Shown: positions 16,755 to 25,111 of the stretch, in pieces
How the letters are laid out: the number at the start of each line of letters is the position of its first letter
How positions within the stretch are numbered: the first letter of the stretch is position 1
Translations under genes and position numbers: made by a program
Source of the DNA: Streptomyces sp. NBC_00414
Lineage (GTDB): Bacteria > Actinomycetota > Actinomycetes > Streptomycetales > Streptomycetaceae
Length of the DNA: 64,000 nt
Assembly: GCF_036038375.1 (NCBI RefSeq)
Contig: NZ_CP107935.1
Span: 10,168,001 to 10,232,000, forward strand
Direction of reading: 5' to 3'
Notes under the pieces: generated by a model
Databases searched by the model: none
What the model was told of the DNA's origin: nothing
The model's input: the letters and a program-made list of their open reading frames with translations, nothing else

Positions 16755-19157
16755 CTATGAAAGGACCCACTTCTGGCTCTGCTGGCTGCCACATGTCCAC
16801 AAATGGACCGCAGTGCCGTCAGCCGACGCGCCGCCGGAGACGTCCAGGCATTTGCCGGACTGCGGGTTGCGCAGTGTGCCGTTGGTCTGTGGTTGCCAGA
16901 TCTGGGCCGCGGTTCCGTTGCAGGTGTAGAGCTGCACCTTCGTGCCGTCGGCCGTGCCCGAGTTGTCGATGTCCAGGCACTTACCCAGCGCGCGAACAGC
17001 GCCGGTGCCGAGCAGGGACCACTCCTGGGCCACGGTGCTGTTGCAGGTCCACAGCTGGACCTTGGTCCCGTCGGCAGTGTTGGCGTTGTCCACGTCCAGG
17101 CATTTGCTGAGGCCCTTCACCTCTCCGGTGCGGGACGGTGTACCAGGGAGCTGGTTCATGGTGTACCAGGCCTCGGTGCTCCACAGCTGCTTGCCGTCGG
17201 CCGAGCTGAAGGGGCGGGCCGAGCGGACGTGGACCACGCGGTTGGGCTTGAGGCCGGGGATGGCCAGAGTGACCGTCTTGCGGTCGCTGGAGACGGTGGC
17301 CGACTGGACGGTCAGCGTCTCCTCGTCGACCTTGGGACCGCCGTAGTCCGACCGGGGCACGTAACGCCACTGCTTGACCTTGTAGCGCGCGGCCAGGCTT
17401 GCGGCGGTCTCGGTCGAGATGGGCTGGGTGTACTCAAGAGCGAAGCCGCCGTTGACGGCACGCATCTGACGGATGTCGAAGGCGCCGGTTCCGGACGGTG
17501 TCAGCTTCTGCAGGCCGAACTTTAGTTTGCCTTCCTGGCCCCAGTTGCCGTCCGCTCCGAGGCCGCCGATGTAGAGGGCGCCGTCGGGACCGACACTGAT
17601 CCGGTTGACCCCGACCTCCAGGCCCTGGGTGAGGCGGAACACGGCGCCCTGGTACTCGCCGTTGACCTTCTCCAGGTATCCGCGCTGGATGCCGCCGTAC
17701 GTCACGTCGCCGAACAGCATCTGGCCGGCGAACGGCCCGTCGCTCAACTGCAGTGGAGTGCTGGGGGAGTTGGCTATCTCGTTCTGGGGGAGCCACAGGA
17801 CCGGCTTGGTCACGTTCTGCGAGTCGAACGGGCCCGCCGGGTTGGTGTAGTGGTTGAAGAAGCGGTCCTGTTTGACCTGGACCAGCTTCGACGAGGGCAG
17901 CCAGCCGCCCTGGTTGTCGGTGACGAAGATGTCACCGTCGGGGCCCCACCCGATGCCGTTCGGGGTGCGCAGCCCACCGGCCACGTAACTGACGGCCCCC
18001 GTGGCCTTGTTGACCTTGATCGTGGTGCCGCGGTTCGGAGCGGGCTGCGGATTCGTCGTCGCCCCGCCGTAGTTGATGGACACGGACAGGTTCAGGTAGA
18101 AGAACCCGTCCTTGTACAGGAGGCCGAACGCGAACTCGTGGAAATTGCCACCATAGGGCCAGGTGGCGACGCGCCGGTAGGTGTCGGTCACCTCGTCGCC
18201 GTTGGTGTCGTTGAGTTCGGTCAGTTCGTGCTTCTGCGACACGTACAGCTTGCCGTCCACGTACTTGATGCCCATGGGCTCCTTGAGCCCCGAGGCCACC
18301 TTCTTGTACGTCACCTTGTCCGGCCCGGTGTTGCCGGTGACGTTGCTCAGCAGGTAGACCTCGCCGGTCGTGTTCTCCGAGCCGCCCCAGGTGGTCACGG
18401 CGAGCCTGCCGTCGGGAAGCCAGTCCATGGCGGAGACCTGCGGTTCGAACCCGCTGGGCCGCAGGTTGGTCAGGGTGTAGTTCGGGTGCACGCCGGTCAG
18501 GGGCAGGCCGTCGCCCGGTGAGTCGCCGGCCAGTTCACATTCCTTGCGTCCCGGAGCCGTGACCCGGACGACGTCGGCGTCCGTGCTGAGCACCGAGTTG
18601 GGCACCACGGTGAAGGCGGTGGCGGAGGGCGGCTTCCAGGCGAGGGTGACCTGCTGCCCGCCGTCCTTCTCGAAGTGGTCGATGCGGACCGAGTGGTATC
18701 CGGCCGTCAGGACAACGTTGCCGTCCTTCGGATCGGCGCCGTGCAACCCGTCGTGGCTGATGACGAGTTGGTCGTCGATGAGGAGCCGGGAGCCGTCGTC
18801 GGTGGTGAGCCGGAAGGTGTACGTCCCGGCGGTGGGGACGTTCAGGTTGGCGATCGTCTGCGACACGAAGTTGGCGCTGAAGCCGAAGTCCGCGTCGGAG
18901 GACCAGTCGATCACCGGCATCAGCTTGTCGACGTTCGGTGTCTGGCCGGGCTTGAGTTCACAGAGCCTCTCAAGCGGCACCTGCATGTCGAAGACACGCA
19001 GGGTGACACCCGGCTCCTGTGGGGGAAGAGCGTTGGCGGAACGGTCGGTCGGGGCGGCCGAGCCCGTGGGGGCGGACAGCCCGAGTGCCAGAAGTGAGGT
19101 GATGATGGTCGTGGCCAGGCGTCTGCCGAGTCGCCCGGTTAACAGCCGTGGATACAC
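16755..19157 (-). CDS. Secreted PA14 / sorbosone dehydrogenase-like / ricin B lectin protein
   Basis: An 800-residue exported protein. A signal peptide covers residues 1-36 (cleavage near GSAAP). A PA14 carbohydrate-binding domain follows (about 50-190, YTFRLTTDDGSRLLIDDQLV), then a glucose/sorbosone-dehydrogenase-like beta-propeller (about 215-560, LPDGRLAVTTWGG, FVTDNQGGWLP), then a ricin-type lectin at about 670-800 with three KCLD motifs and three QxW motifs (QEWSL, QIWQP, QKWVL). It probably binds and perhaps oxidises extracellular sugars; no cofactor motif is certain. AGGAGG five bases before the GTG at 19157 fixes the start. Confidence 0.85.
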   Translation of the reverse strand: MYPRLLTGRLGRRLATTIITSLLALGLSAPTGSAAPTDRSANALPPQEPGVTLRVFDMQVPLERLCELKPGQTPNVDKLMPVIDWSSDADFGFSANFVSQTIANLNVPTAGTYTFRLTTDDGSRLLIDDQLVISHDGLHGADPKDGNVVLTAGYHSVRIDHFEKDGGQQVTLAWKPPSATAFTVVPNSVLSTDADVVRVTAPGRKECELAGDSPGDGLPLTGVHPNYTLTNLRPSGFEPQVSAMDWLPDGRLAVTTWGGSENTTGEVYLLSNVTGNTGPDKVTYKKVASGLKEPMGIKYVDGKLYVSQKHELTELNDTNGDEVTDTYRRVATWPYGGNFHEFAFGLLYKDGFFYLNLSVSINYGGATTNPQPAPNRGTTIKVNKATGAVSYVAGGLRTPNGIGWGPDGDIFVTDNQGGWLPSSKLVQVKQDRFFNHYTNPAGPFDSQNVTKPVLWLPQNEIANSPSTPLQLSDGPFAGQMLFGDVTYGGIQRGYLEKVNGEYQGAVFRLTQGLEVGVNRISVGPDGALYIGGLGADGNWGQEGKLKFGLQKLTPSGTGAFDIRQMRAVNGGFALEYTQPISTETAASLAARYKVKQWRYVPRSDYGGPKVDEETLTVQSATVSSDRKTVTLAIPGLKPNRVVHVRSARPFSSADGKQLWSTEAWYTMNQLPGTPSRTGEVKGLSKCLDVDNANTADGTKVQLWTCNSTVAQEWSLLGTGAVRALGKCLDIDNSGTADGTKVQLYTCNGTAAQIWQPQTNGTLRNPQSGKCLDVSGGASADGTAVHLWTCGSQQSQKWVLS

Positions 19158-19361
19158 GTGGCCTCCTGTTCGCTCCCCGGCATGGGGGAACGCAGATGGA
19201 CGAGTGAGAAGATCCACCGCTGCCGGTGCGCGCCGTCGCACCGGATACGGAGAGTGGCGTACGGGACGTATGAGATCTCGTGCCGTCGCGACGGACACAG
19301 TAAGGACTTTTTCCGAACTCGTCCATACTCTGTCCACACCAAGGCCAAAGCTTTCCCGCTT

Positions 19362-19778
19362 TCACCGGCCCGGGGCACCCACGGGCTCCGGGCGCTTGGC
19401 CCTCGTCCATCCGGCGGCTGCCACCAACTCCATGAGTTCGGCCTCCGTCGTCCCTGCCTTGAGACGGACGTCGAAGGTGTAACTCTCGTCGCAGAACACC
19501 AGGTCAAGACCGGGGGGCGTCAGCCTGCGAAAAGTGATCGCCAACCAGATCGCGTCCTCCAGCCGGACATCCATGTAGAAGCACGTACCGTCTTCGTGCA
19601 GGAACGCCTCACCCGAGCCGTTCTCCGTCTCGAACTCCCACATGAGGTTGCGTACTGCGCTGCGATGCGTCGAGTCGATGTCAGCCTCGGTCCACCGAGC
19701 ACAGATGGCCTGAGTCAGCCCATCCCGATCAACGCGCCACCCGCCCGCGTCACTCTCGACAACCACCAAGAACGTCAT
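19362..19778 (-). CDS. Hypothetical protein
   Basis: A 138-residue protein I do not recognise. It is acidic and shows a mixed alpha/beta pattern, with a well-formed region YMDVRLEDAIWLAITFRRL and a C-terminal TEAELMELVAAAGWTRAK. It may be an immunity-like protein, since the next gene is a CdiI-type immunity protein and both are small, acidic and monocistronic, but this is inference. Codon use matches its neighbours. Confidence 0.65.
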   Translation of the reverse strand: MTFLVVVESDAGGWRVDRDGLTQAICARWTEADIDSTHRSAVRNLMWEFETENGSGEAFLHEDGTCFYMDVRLEDAIWLAITFRRLTPPGLDLVFCDESYTFDVRLKAGTTEAELMELVAAAGWTRAKRPEPVGAPGR

Positions 19779-20013
19779 AGGAAGGATCTATCAGGCACCC
19801 ACGACAGGCGGCGAATGCCGCGTACTTCGAATACCTACCGGCTACCGGTTACCGGCAGTCCGGGACGACCTCACTGTCGGCGACGTCCCTCTCCTCGACA
19901 CGGGCGGCCCGTCCTCCTCCTGACGGCCCGTTCCTGCGTCACCTTGCCGTATCCCGGTGATTTGACCCCGATCATGCGGGCGTTCCAGATCCGCGGCATG
20001 GGACGATCGACCG

Positions 20014-20406
20014 GTGACTCAACGTGTAGGCCGGGCCCGCTCTCTGGAGGAGATCGAGCACGACCGTTGGCCGTCCCCGGTCGACGCAACTCGCCTTATT
20101 GCGACGGTGCATGCCCTACGGCGCCGGCCGATCGGCGAGCTGACGGCCGAGGACATGCGTCTGCTGATCGGGCAGGACGTGGGACTTGCCTGCCTTCTGC
20201 CGCTCGCGCTGGAGGTGCTGCGGGACGACCCGATGGCTGAAGGCGACATGTACGAGGGCGATCTGCTGTCCGCCGTTCTGACCAGAAGTCCGGCAGTCTG
20301 GAAGGAGTGGCCCGAACTCGGTCGGGATCTGGTCGTCATCGTCTCGGAACTGACCGACCTGCCGCCGCCCTTGATGCAGGAGGCCGCGAGGTTCCTGGCT
20401 CGGTAG
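20014..20406 (+). CDS. CdiI_2-type contact-dependent inhibition immunity protein
   Basis: A 130-residue protein resembling the CdiI_2 immunity family: an N-terminal SLEEIEHDRWPSPVDATRL, the core LRRRPIGELTAEDMRLLIGQ and LACLLPLALEVLRDDPMAEG, followed by GDLLSAVL. In the family such proteins neutralise CdiA-type toxins. No toxin gene is near, so it is an orphan, either protective against neighbours or a leftover. The start is GTG at 20014. Confidence 0.75.
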   Translation: MTQRVGRARSLEEIEHDRWPSPVDATRLIATVHALRRRPIGELTAEDMRLLIGQDVGLACLLPLALEVLRDDPMAEGDMYEGDLLSAVLTRSPAVWKEWPELGRDLVVIVSELTDLPPPLMQEAARFLAR

Positions 20407-20585
20407 GTCCTTCGGCGCGGCCCGGTGTGCCAACGCCCAGCGGTGCGCCAGAAGATGGCGGGCCACATCCACGGCGAGGACGGCTGTAGCGGGTGCGGCG
20501 ACCGCGACCTTGCCGGGCACGACTGGCATGCCAGCTTCATCAGCGGGTTCCACAGGGCGATGCTCAATGGGCTAACTTCCCCAGA

Positions 20586-20819
20586 ATGGATCTTGCCGAG
20601 GCTCAGCAGGTAGCCGTCAGCTTCTTCGCCGGTCGCACCGAGGGCCATGATCCCTGGAAGGTGCGAGCGCCCTCCAGATGGGCTCTGGCTCGACGCAAGG
20701 AGAAGCACGCCGTCATCTTCGAGTTCCGGCCTCCTCACGGGCACTCCTGTAAGCGTTCGTGGGGGCCGCTGAGGGTCTCTGTCGATCTGAGGACAGGGCG
20801 GGCCGACATGCTGCGGTGA
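20586..20819 (+). CDS. Small hypothetical protein
   Basis: A 77-residue protein starting MDLAEAQQVAVSFF. The centre, KHAVIFEFRPP, and the end, LRVSVDLRTGRADMLR, look like strands of a small beta-rich domain. I do not recognise the family. It lies in the same orientation as the CdiI-like gene, 180 bases downstream, and could belong to the same immunity cluster. The start is an in-frame ATG without a strong ribosome binding site. Confidence 0.5.
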   Translation: MDLAEAQQVAVSFFAGRTEGHDPWKVRAPSRWALARRKEKHAVIFEFRPPHGHSCKRSWGPLRVSVDLRTGRADMLR

Positions 20820-21200
20820 GCGCGTAGCGACGGCAGTGGTGGCAATGAGCGTGGGGGCCTCGACGGAGCGGTGAGGCGGTGTGACGGAAACTCCGAGTGG
20901 AACTACACCTGTTCGGTCGCCCACGCAGTGCCCGCCTTCGCCTGCCCGATCAGATATCTGCTGCTCTGGTTGTCGTGGCGGGTCCGTCCCGAGACTGTTG
21001 CCGAAGGCGGCCGTCGCCTTCGTGGTTTCGCCCAGTCACCACCACGCTGGAGCGTGTCCGGTAGGTCGCCGTCTGGAATGCGTCGGAGCCTCTCGGCTGT
21101 ACGGGGTGTACGCCTTGTTAGCCTCGGTCCGTGGTAGTTGCTGCGTGTGCAGTTACGTAGGAGCCACGGGGGAGCCGTGGGTGGATCTGTAGGTCAGTCA

Positions 21201-21773
21201 GTGGTGAATGCGGTGGAGAGGCCGTTCTTGATGTCTGTCGAGGATGTCTTCTGCCTGCGACAGGGCAGGATGGTCATGCTGACGGGCCGGATCGAGCGCG
21301 GGCGGGTACGCAAGGGTGACGAGGTGGAGATCGTCGGCCTGGGGAGCGGCGCGACCGCCCGTGTGGTGGCCATCGACGCGAGTCACGTACGTATTGACGA
21401 GGCCGGTGTGGACATGAACGTGGGGGTGCTGCTGCGTGGCGTAGCGGCGGATGGGGTGGAGCGGGGCCACGTGCTTGCGACTCCGGGCTCGATCAGCGCC
21501 CACGCCTGCTTCGCTGCGGACATGACGCTGCTGTCCGAGGAACAGGGCGGTGCGGATGTAGTGTCCGGCGATCACCTTCGCTTCTACACCCGCAGCGCGG
21601 CAGTGTGGGGCACTGTCACGCTTCATGGGGTGGATGTGGTGCGGCCCCTTCACAGGGCCGAAGTGACAGTCACCCTCGAAGAACCCGTTGCCCTGGAGGA
21701 AGCGCAGCCTTTCGCATTCCGTCAGCGCGGTAGTGCTGCTGGATCCGGCACCGTGACTCGACTCCTGCGCTGA
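21201..21773 (+). CDS. Stand-alone EF-Tu domains II and III, no GTPase domain
   Basis: About 190 residues that match the C-terminal two-thirds of elongation factor Tu: ERPFLMSVEDVF, TGRIERGRVRKGDEVEIVG, MNVGVLLRGV, ERGHVLATPGSI and the domain III ends RPLHRAEVTVTL and GSGTVTRLLR. The whole GTP-binding domain is absent; no G1, DxxG or NKxD motif is found upstream in any frame. Domain III is shortened. It cannot be a normal translation factor. Because the frame is clean it may be a functional derivative. GTG at 21201 or 21204 are possible starts, with only a weak ribosome binding site. Confidence 0.75.
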   Translation: MVNAVERPFLMSVEDVFCLRQGRMVMLTGRIERGRVRKGDEVEIVGLGSGATARVVAIDASHVRIDEAGVDMNVGVLLRGVAADGVERGHVLATPGSISAHACFAADMTLLSEEQGGADVVSGDHLRFYTRSAAVWGTVTLHGVDVVRPLHRAEVTVTLEEPVALEEAQPFAFRQRGSAAGSGTVTRLLR

Positions 21774-21914
21774 GCTTTACGAGCGGAGCCATAGCCGGAC
21801 TGCTGCAAGGGTGACCGTGCCTTTGAAAGACGAACGCCCGCTTATCGAGCGTGTCGCGACAGCCCTGTAGATCTTCAGCGTGCCGATCAGTCTCATTCCC
21901 TGAACCACAAGCAG

Positions 21915-22199
21915 AAATTATGTCTCCCGCCTTTGGTCCAACGGCTCCGGACCGCAGGGAAGTTGGACTGGTCGCGGGCGGTGATCGATTCTTCCCATGC
22001 CCGGGTGGCCTGGCGAGGCCCAAGAGTGGTCCCAGCCCGGTCGACCGTGCGCGGCCGGGCAGCAAGCGCCAGGTGCTGGCCGACGCCCTGGGCATCCCGC
22101 TCGCGGTGTCGCTGACCGGCGGCAACCGCCACGACGTCCCCCAACTACTGCCGCTGTTGGACAAGGTTCCGGCGGTGGCGGGCGTCGTCGGCCGACCCC
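21915..22199 (+). pseudogene. IS5-family transposase fragment, frameshifted
   Basis: One frame gives LRTAGKLDWSRAVIDSSHAR; a neighbouring frame continues GPSPVDRARPGSK, LADALGIPLAVSLTGGNRHD and LLPLLDKVPAV. These are the catalytic middle of the IS5-family transposases common in Streptomyces, with the first two acidic residues of the DDE triad. Both ends of the element are missing and the frame is shifted near 22010, so it is dead. Confidence 0.8.
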
Positions 22200-22531
22200 G
22201 ACCGGGGCAGAGTGTCCTCGTGCTCGGAGCGGCCGGTGGGGTCGGGTCGGCGCTGTGTCAGCTCGCCGCCCACGCCGGCGTCACCGTCCATGGCACGTCC
22301 AGCCCTTCGCGCCGGGCTCAGGTCGAAGCGCTCGGCGCGACATGGGCGCCGAACGCCGCCGCGGTCCCCGCACCGGTCGCGGCGACGTTCGACTCCGTCG
22401 GAGGACCGTCGCTGGCACAGTTCCGCAGAGCGACCGCCCGTACTGGCGTCGTCATCTCCTACGGATTCAGTTTTGCCTCCAGTTCGGGACATCCCCGTAC
22501 CGTGGCCCTGCTGCGTACCGCCGTCTTCTGA
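22200..22531 (+). pseudogene. Fragment of a zinc-type/quinone oxidoreductase, fused in frame to the transposase remnant
   Basis: The segment GQSVLVLGAAGGVGSALCQL with FDSVGGPSLAQFRRATARTG is the NAD(P)-binding part of a medium-chain oxidoreductase. The N-terminal catalytic domain is missing; the frame runs straight on from the transposase piece, giving an accidental chimera. The C-terminus is also short. Confidence 0.7.
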
Positions 22532-22641
22532 GCCACCGTCTTCGACCACGGCGTCCCCGAGACCCGCGCCTGTGGATGCCGGGACTGTTGAAGCGTTGTA
22601 CCCAGCGGTCCCCATCGTCACCAGTCGTTACCGTCGTCGAC

Positions 22642-22717
22642 GGCGCCGGCTGCGATCGAGCAACGCGACCGGAGCGTTGCCGTGAGACGGTCGCCTGGCT
22701 CGATCGCAGCCGGCGCC
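22642..22717. repeat. Long imperfect hairpin (20-bp plus 7-bp stems)
   Basis: GGCGCCGGCTGCGATCGAGC (22642-22661) is matched exactly by its complement at 22698-22717. Inside, GCGACCG pairs with CGGTCGC across a symmetric three-base internal loop. The 76-base structure lies between the chimeric fragment and the convergent SDR gene, and may be a bidirectional terminator or the end of a lost mobile element. Confidence 0.75.
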
Positions 22718-22809
22718 GCACGCACACGACCAAACGCTGAACGCGTTCGGTGATTCTGGTGTCGGCTCGTTGACGTCGATTATGTCCTCGCCTGGGCGGC
22801 CTGGGCGGC

Positions 22810-23604
22810 CTACGCGGTGGTGGCGATGCCGCCGTCGACGGGGATCACGGTGCCCGTCAGGTATGCGCCTGCCCGGCTGGCGAGGAACACGGCGACACCC
22901 GCCATGTCGTCGTCGCGGCCGATCCGGCGTAGTGGGGCCGACGCCGCGATCGCCTCGCCGAACTCATCGAGGGTTGCAGCCATCATCGCCGACGGGAACG
23001 GTCCCGGGGCCACGGCGTTCACGGTGACGTGCTGCGGTCCCAGTTCCTTGGCGAGCACTCTGGTGAGTTGATGCAGAGCGGCCTTGCTGCTGGAGTACGA
23101 GTAGTTGGGCCGCTGTGGGATGTGGATGGCGGCGATGCTGCCGATGTTGATGATCCGCGCGGGATCGTCGGCGGTACCCGCCTTGCGAAGCGCGGGCAGC
23201 AGCGCCTGGACCAGCCAGAACGGCGACTTCAGGTTGAGGTCGACGACCGTGTCCCAGGCCTCGTCCGGAAACGTCTCCAGCGGCTCGTCCCACAGGGCGC
23301 CCGCGTTGTTGACGAGGATGTCGAGACGCTCCGAATCGGCGGTGACGAGGTCGGACAGTCGCCGGCACTCGTCGTGACGGGACAGGTCGGCGGGGATGGC
23401 CCGCACCTCACCGAATGTGGACAGCTGTTCCTGCGCCTGAGCGCACGCCTCTGCGTTACGTGAGCTGATGACCACGCGGACGCCCGCCTGGAGAAGGCCA
23501 CGCGCGATCATCATCCCGATGCCTCTGGTGCCACCGGTGACGAGCGCGCGCTTTCCACGCAGATCGAAAAGTTCTGCATGCGTTGTGAATTGCTTGTCTA
23601 CCAC
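22810..23604 (-). CDS. SDR-family NAD(P)-dependent oxidoreductase
   Basis: About 264 residues of a classical short-chain dehydrogenase. The cofactor motif is TGGTRGIG, followed by NNAG, the catalytic Ser in INIGSIAAI and the YSSSK active site (Tyr and Lys), and VAPGPFPSAM after it. The C-terminus YLTGTVIPVDGGIA is typical. The substrate is unknown. I prefer GTG at 23604, with GAAGG upstream, which gives a normal short N-terminus; GTG at 23676 would add 24 residues. Confidence 0.88.
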   Translation of the reverse strand: MVDKQFTTHAELFDLRGKRALVTGGTRGIGMMIARGLLQAGVRVVISSRNAEACAQAQEQLSTFGEVRAIPADLSRHDECRRLSDLVTADSERLDILVNNAGALWDEPLETFPDEAWDTVVDLNLKSPFWLVQALLPALRKAGTADDPARIINIGSIAAIHIPQRPNYSYSSSKAALHQLTRVLAKELGPQHVTVNAVAPGPFPSAMMAATLDEFGEAIAASAPLRRIGRDDDMAGVAVFLASRAGAYLTGTVIPVDGGIATTA

Positions 23605-24377
23605 TTGCCGGCCTTCTGGTTGGTGGTGCGGGATGACGCGTCGGGTGTTCGGTTCAGCTGTCGGTGTTTCAGTCACGAGTTTGCCGGGGCCGTGGTGGCT
23701 GACCGTAGAGGAAACTCATGCCCGTGCAGCCGAACCCGAGAGCCGGGACTTCGAGGTCTTGTTCTGGTTTGCGTTGTCGCATTAGAGGTGCTCCTGGGCT
23801 ATCGGGCGTCTGGCTCTTGCCTATTTCGTGTCAGCCGGGAGCCGGTACAGAAGTTGGGTAACCTTCTGGGACACCGGCGAGACCCTGGTGATACCGGCAC
23901 GCCTTTAACGCTAGGGCCCTGGCGTGCACTCCAAGCAAGCAGAACAGGTAAGAAGTCGGCAGGGTGCTCCCGCGGGGTGGCGGCCGCACCCCTGGGTGCT
24001 GTCGAGCCGCGGGGCCTCGCGGACATGGCCTCGACTGCCTGGTCACCGTTGTGCGGCATGAGCGCCTTCGCGACCAGCAAAAGACCGTCCGTGACGCTGC
24101 CGGGATCATCGCGGAGTGCAACGCTCGGATGCAGGAAATCGGATGCAGGAGTCGAATGGAGGAGCAAGCGCGGGCGTAGGAAGAGGGCCATCACTGATCC
24201 GGACCAAGGGCTCATCCGGACACGGCCTGTTCCTGCTCCTCGTCAGCACCCTGACCGACAGGGTGCACGAGGGCTCACCTGTCCTGGCTTCCTGTCCCGG
24301 TTTTCTGTTCCGGTTTTCTTTTCCGGCGTCTGAGCGGTGCGAGTTGGCTTGTCAGAGGCATCCGCTACGTTGCGGCC
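23605..24377. other. Gap without a recognisable gene
   Basis: About 770 bases. Plus-strand frames give a helical piece, VVRHERLRDQQKTVRDAAGI, which could be the tail of a lost regulator or recombinase, but nothing else supports it. No start with ribosome binding site and no long hairpin stands out. I regard it as decayed DNA. Confidence 0.4.
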
Positions 24378-24711
24378 GTGGGAAATTCAGGCGAATCACT
24401 GACGCCCCGGTACACGGGGGACCAGCACCAACTCATGCGCGCGGCCGGGTTCACGGGCATCGACGACACGAAGCTGTTGGCGGGCGGCTGGCAGGTCACC
24501 GACTTCGCCGACGCCGGTCCGCGCAGTCTGGTGAACCTCGTTGAGCGGACGGGGGGGCGCCAGCCGTGGTCGTGCCCTCGCCTGGTCGGCCGCCGCCGGA
24601 CTGACACCCGACGAGGAAGTCGTCCGGCTGACGCTCACCGGGTCGGCCCTGTTCGCGGAAGAGCTCTCCTCAACCCTCATGGCCGCTCTGGGGCTCCCCT
24701 GCCCAACCTAG
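24378..24711 (+). pseudogene. Hypothetical gene broken by a frameshift in a G run
   Basis: The frame starts MGNSGESLTPRYTGDQHQLM and runs to VNLVERTGG. At the seven-G run at 24551-24557 it goes out of frame. If the run is read as six G it continues RGRALAWSAAAGLTPDEEVV to ALGLPCPT and a stop at 24711, giving about 110 residues of good coding character. I do not recognise the family. This is either a real inactivation, a phase-variable tract, or a sequencing error. Confidence 0.6.
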
Positions 24712-24834
24712 CCCGCGCATGCCAGGACCTGGAGTCCTACGTGAACCCTCCCCTGGGAGCAACGACGCGATCGGCCGCAGCTGCACCGTCTCTGACTCGT
24801 TGGGTGAGGGGACGAGATCCCCTGACTGATCGTT

Positions 24835-24966
24835 TCAAAATGAGGTTCGGAGCCGTCGCAAGGAGAGCGTGCTGCGGGCCAGTTGGAGCAGGCCGAGGGG
24901 GAGGTCGGCGCGTATTGCTTAGTGGGTCCGCAGGCGTTTGAACTGGTGGAGCCAGGCGAAGGTCCG
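24835..24966 (-). pseudogene. C-terminal remnant of an IS5-family transposase
   Basis: The minus strand encodes RTFAWLHQFKRLRTH, a stop codon, then IRADLPLGLLQLARSTL and RRLRTSF with the normal stop. This is the DDE-transposase C-terminus with the catalytic Glu region lost. The internal stop appears where a Tyr codon is expected. A second, separate remnant of the same family is at 21915. Confidence 0.7.
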
Positions 24967-25111
24967 GTGTGCGTACCCCCGAGCAGGGAGTGCGCGGCCG
25001 TGCAGGATCTGAACGCCCACGCCCACGCCAACGCGGGCGCGTTCTCGACGCCATGCCGAGCGGCCCGTATTCCGAGGGGCGTTGTCAGTCCGGCCCCGTA
25101 GTTTTGGGGCC

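Noticed and set aside
20871..21192. Short frames before the EF-Tu-like gene as the missing GTPase domain
   Set aside because: No P-loop, DxxG or NKxD motif is present in any of the three frames.
21915..24966. An intact composite transposon flanked by the two IS5-type remnants
   Set aside because: The remnants cover different parts of the transposase, are in opposite orientation, and have no visible terminal repeats or target duplications.
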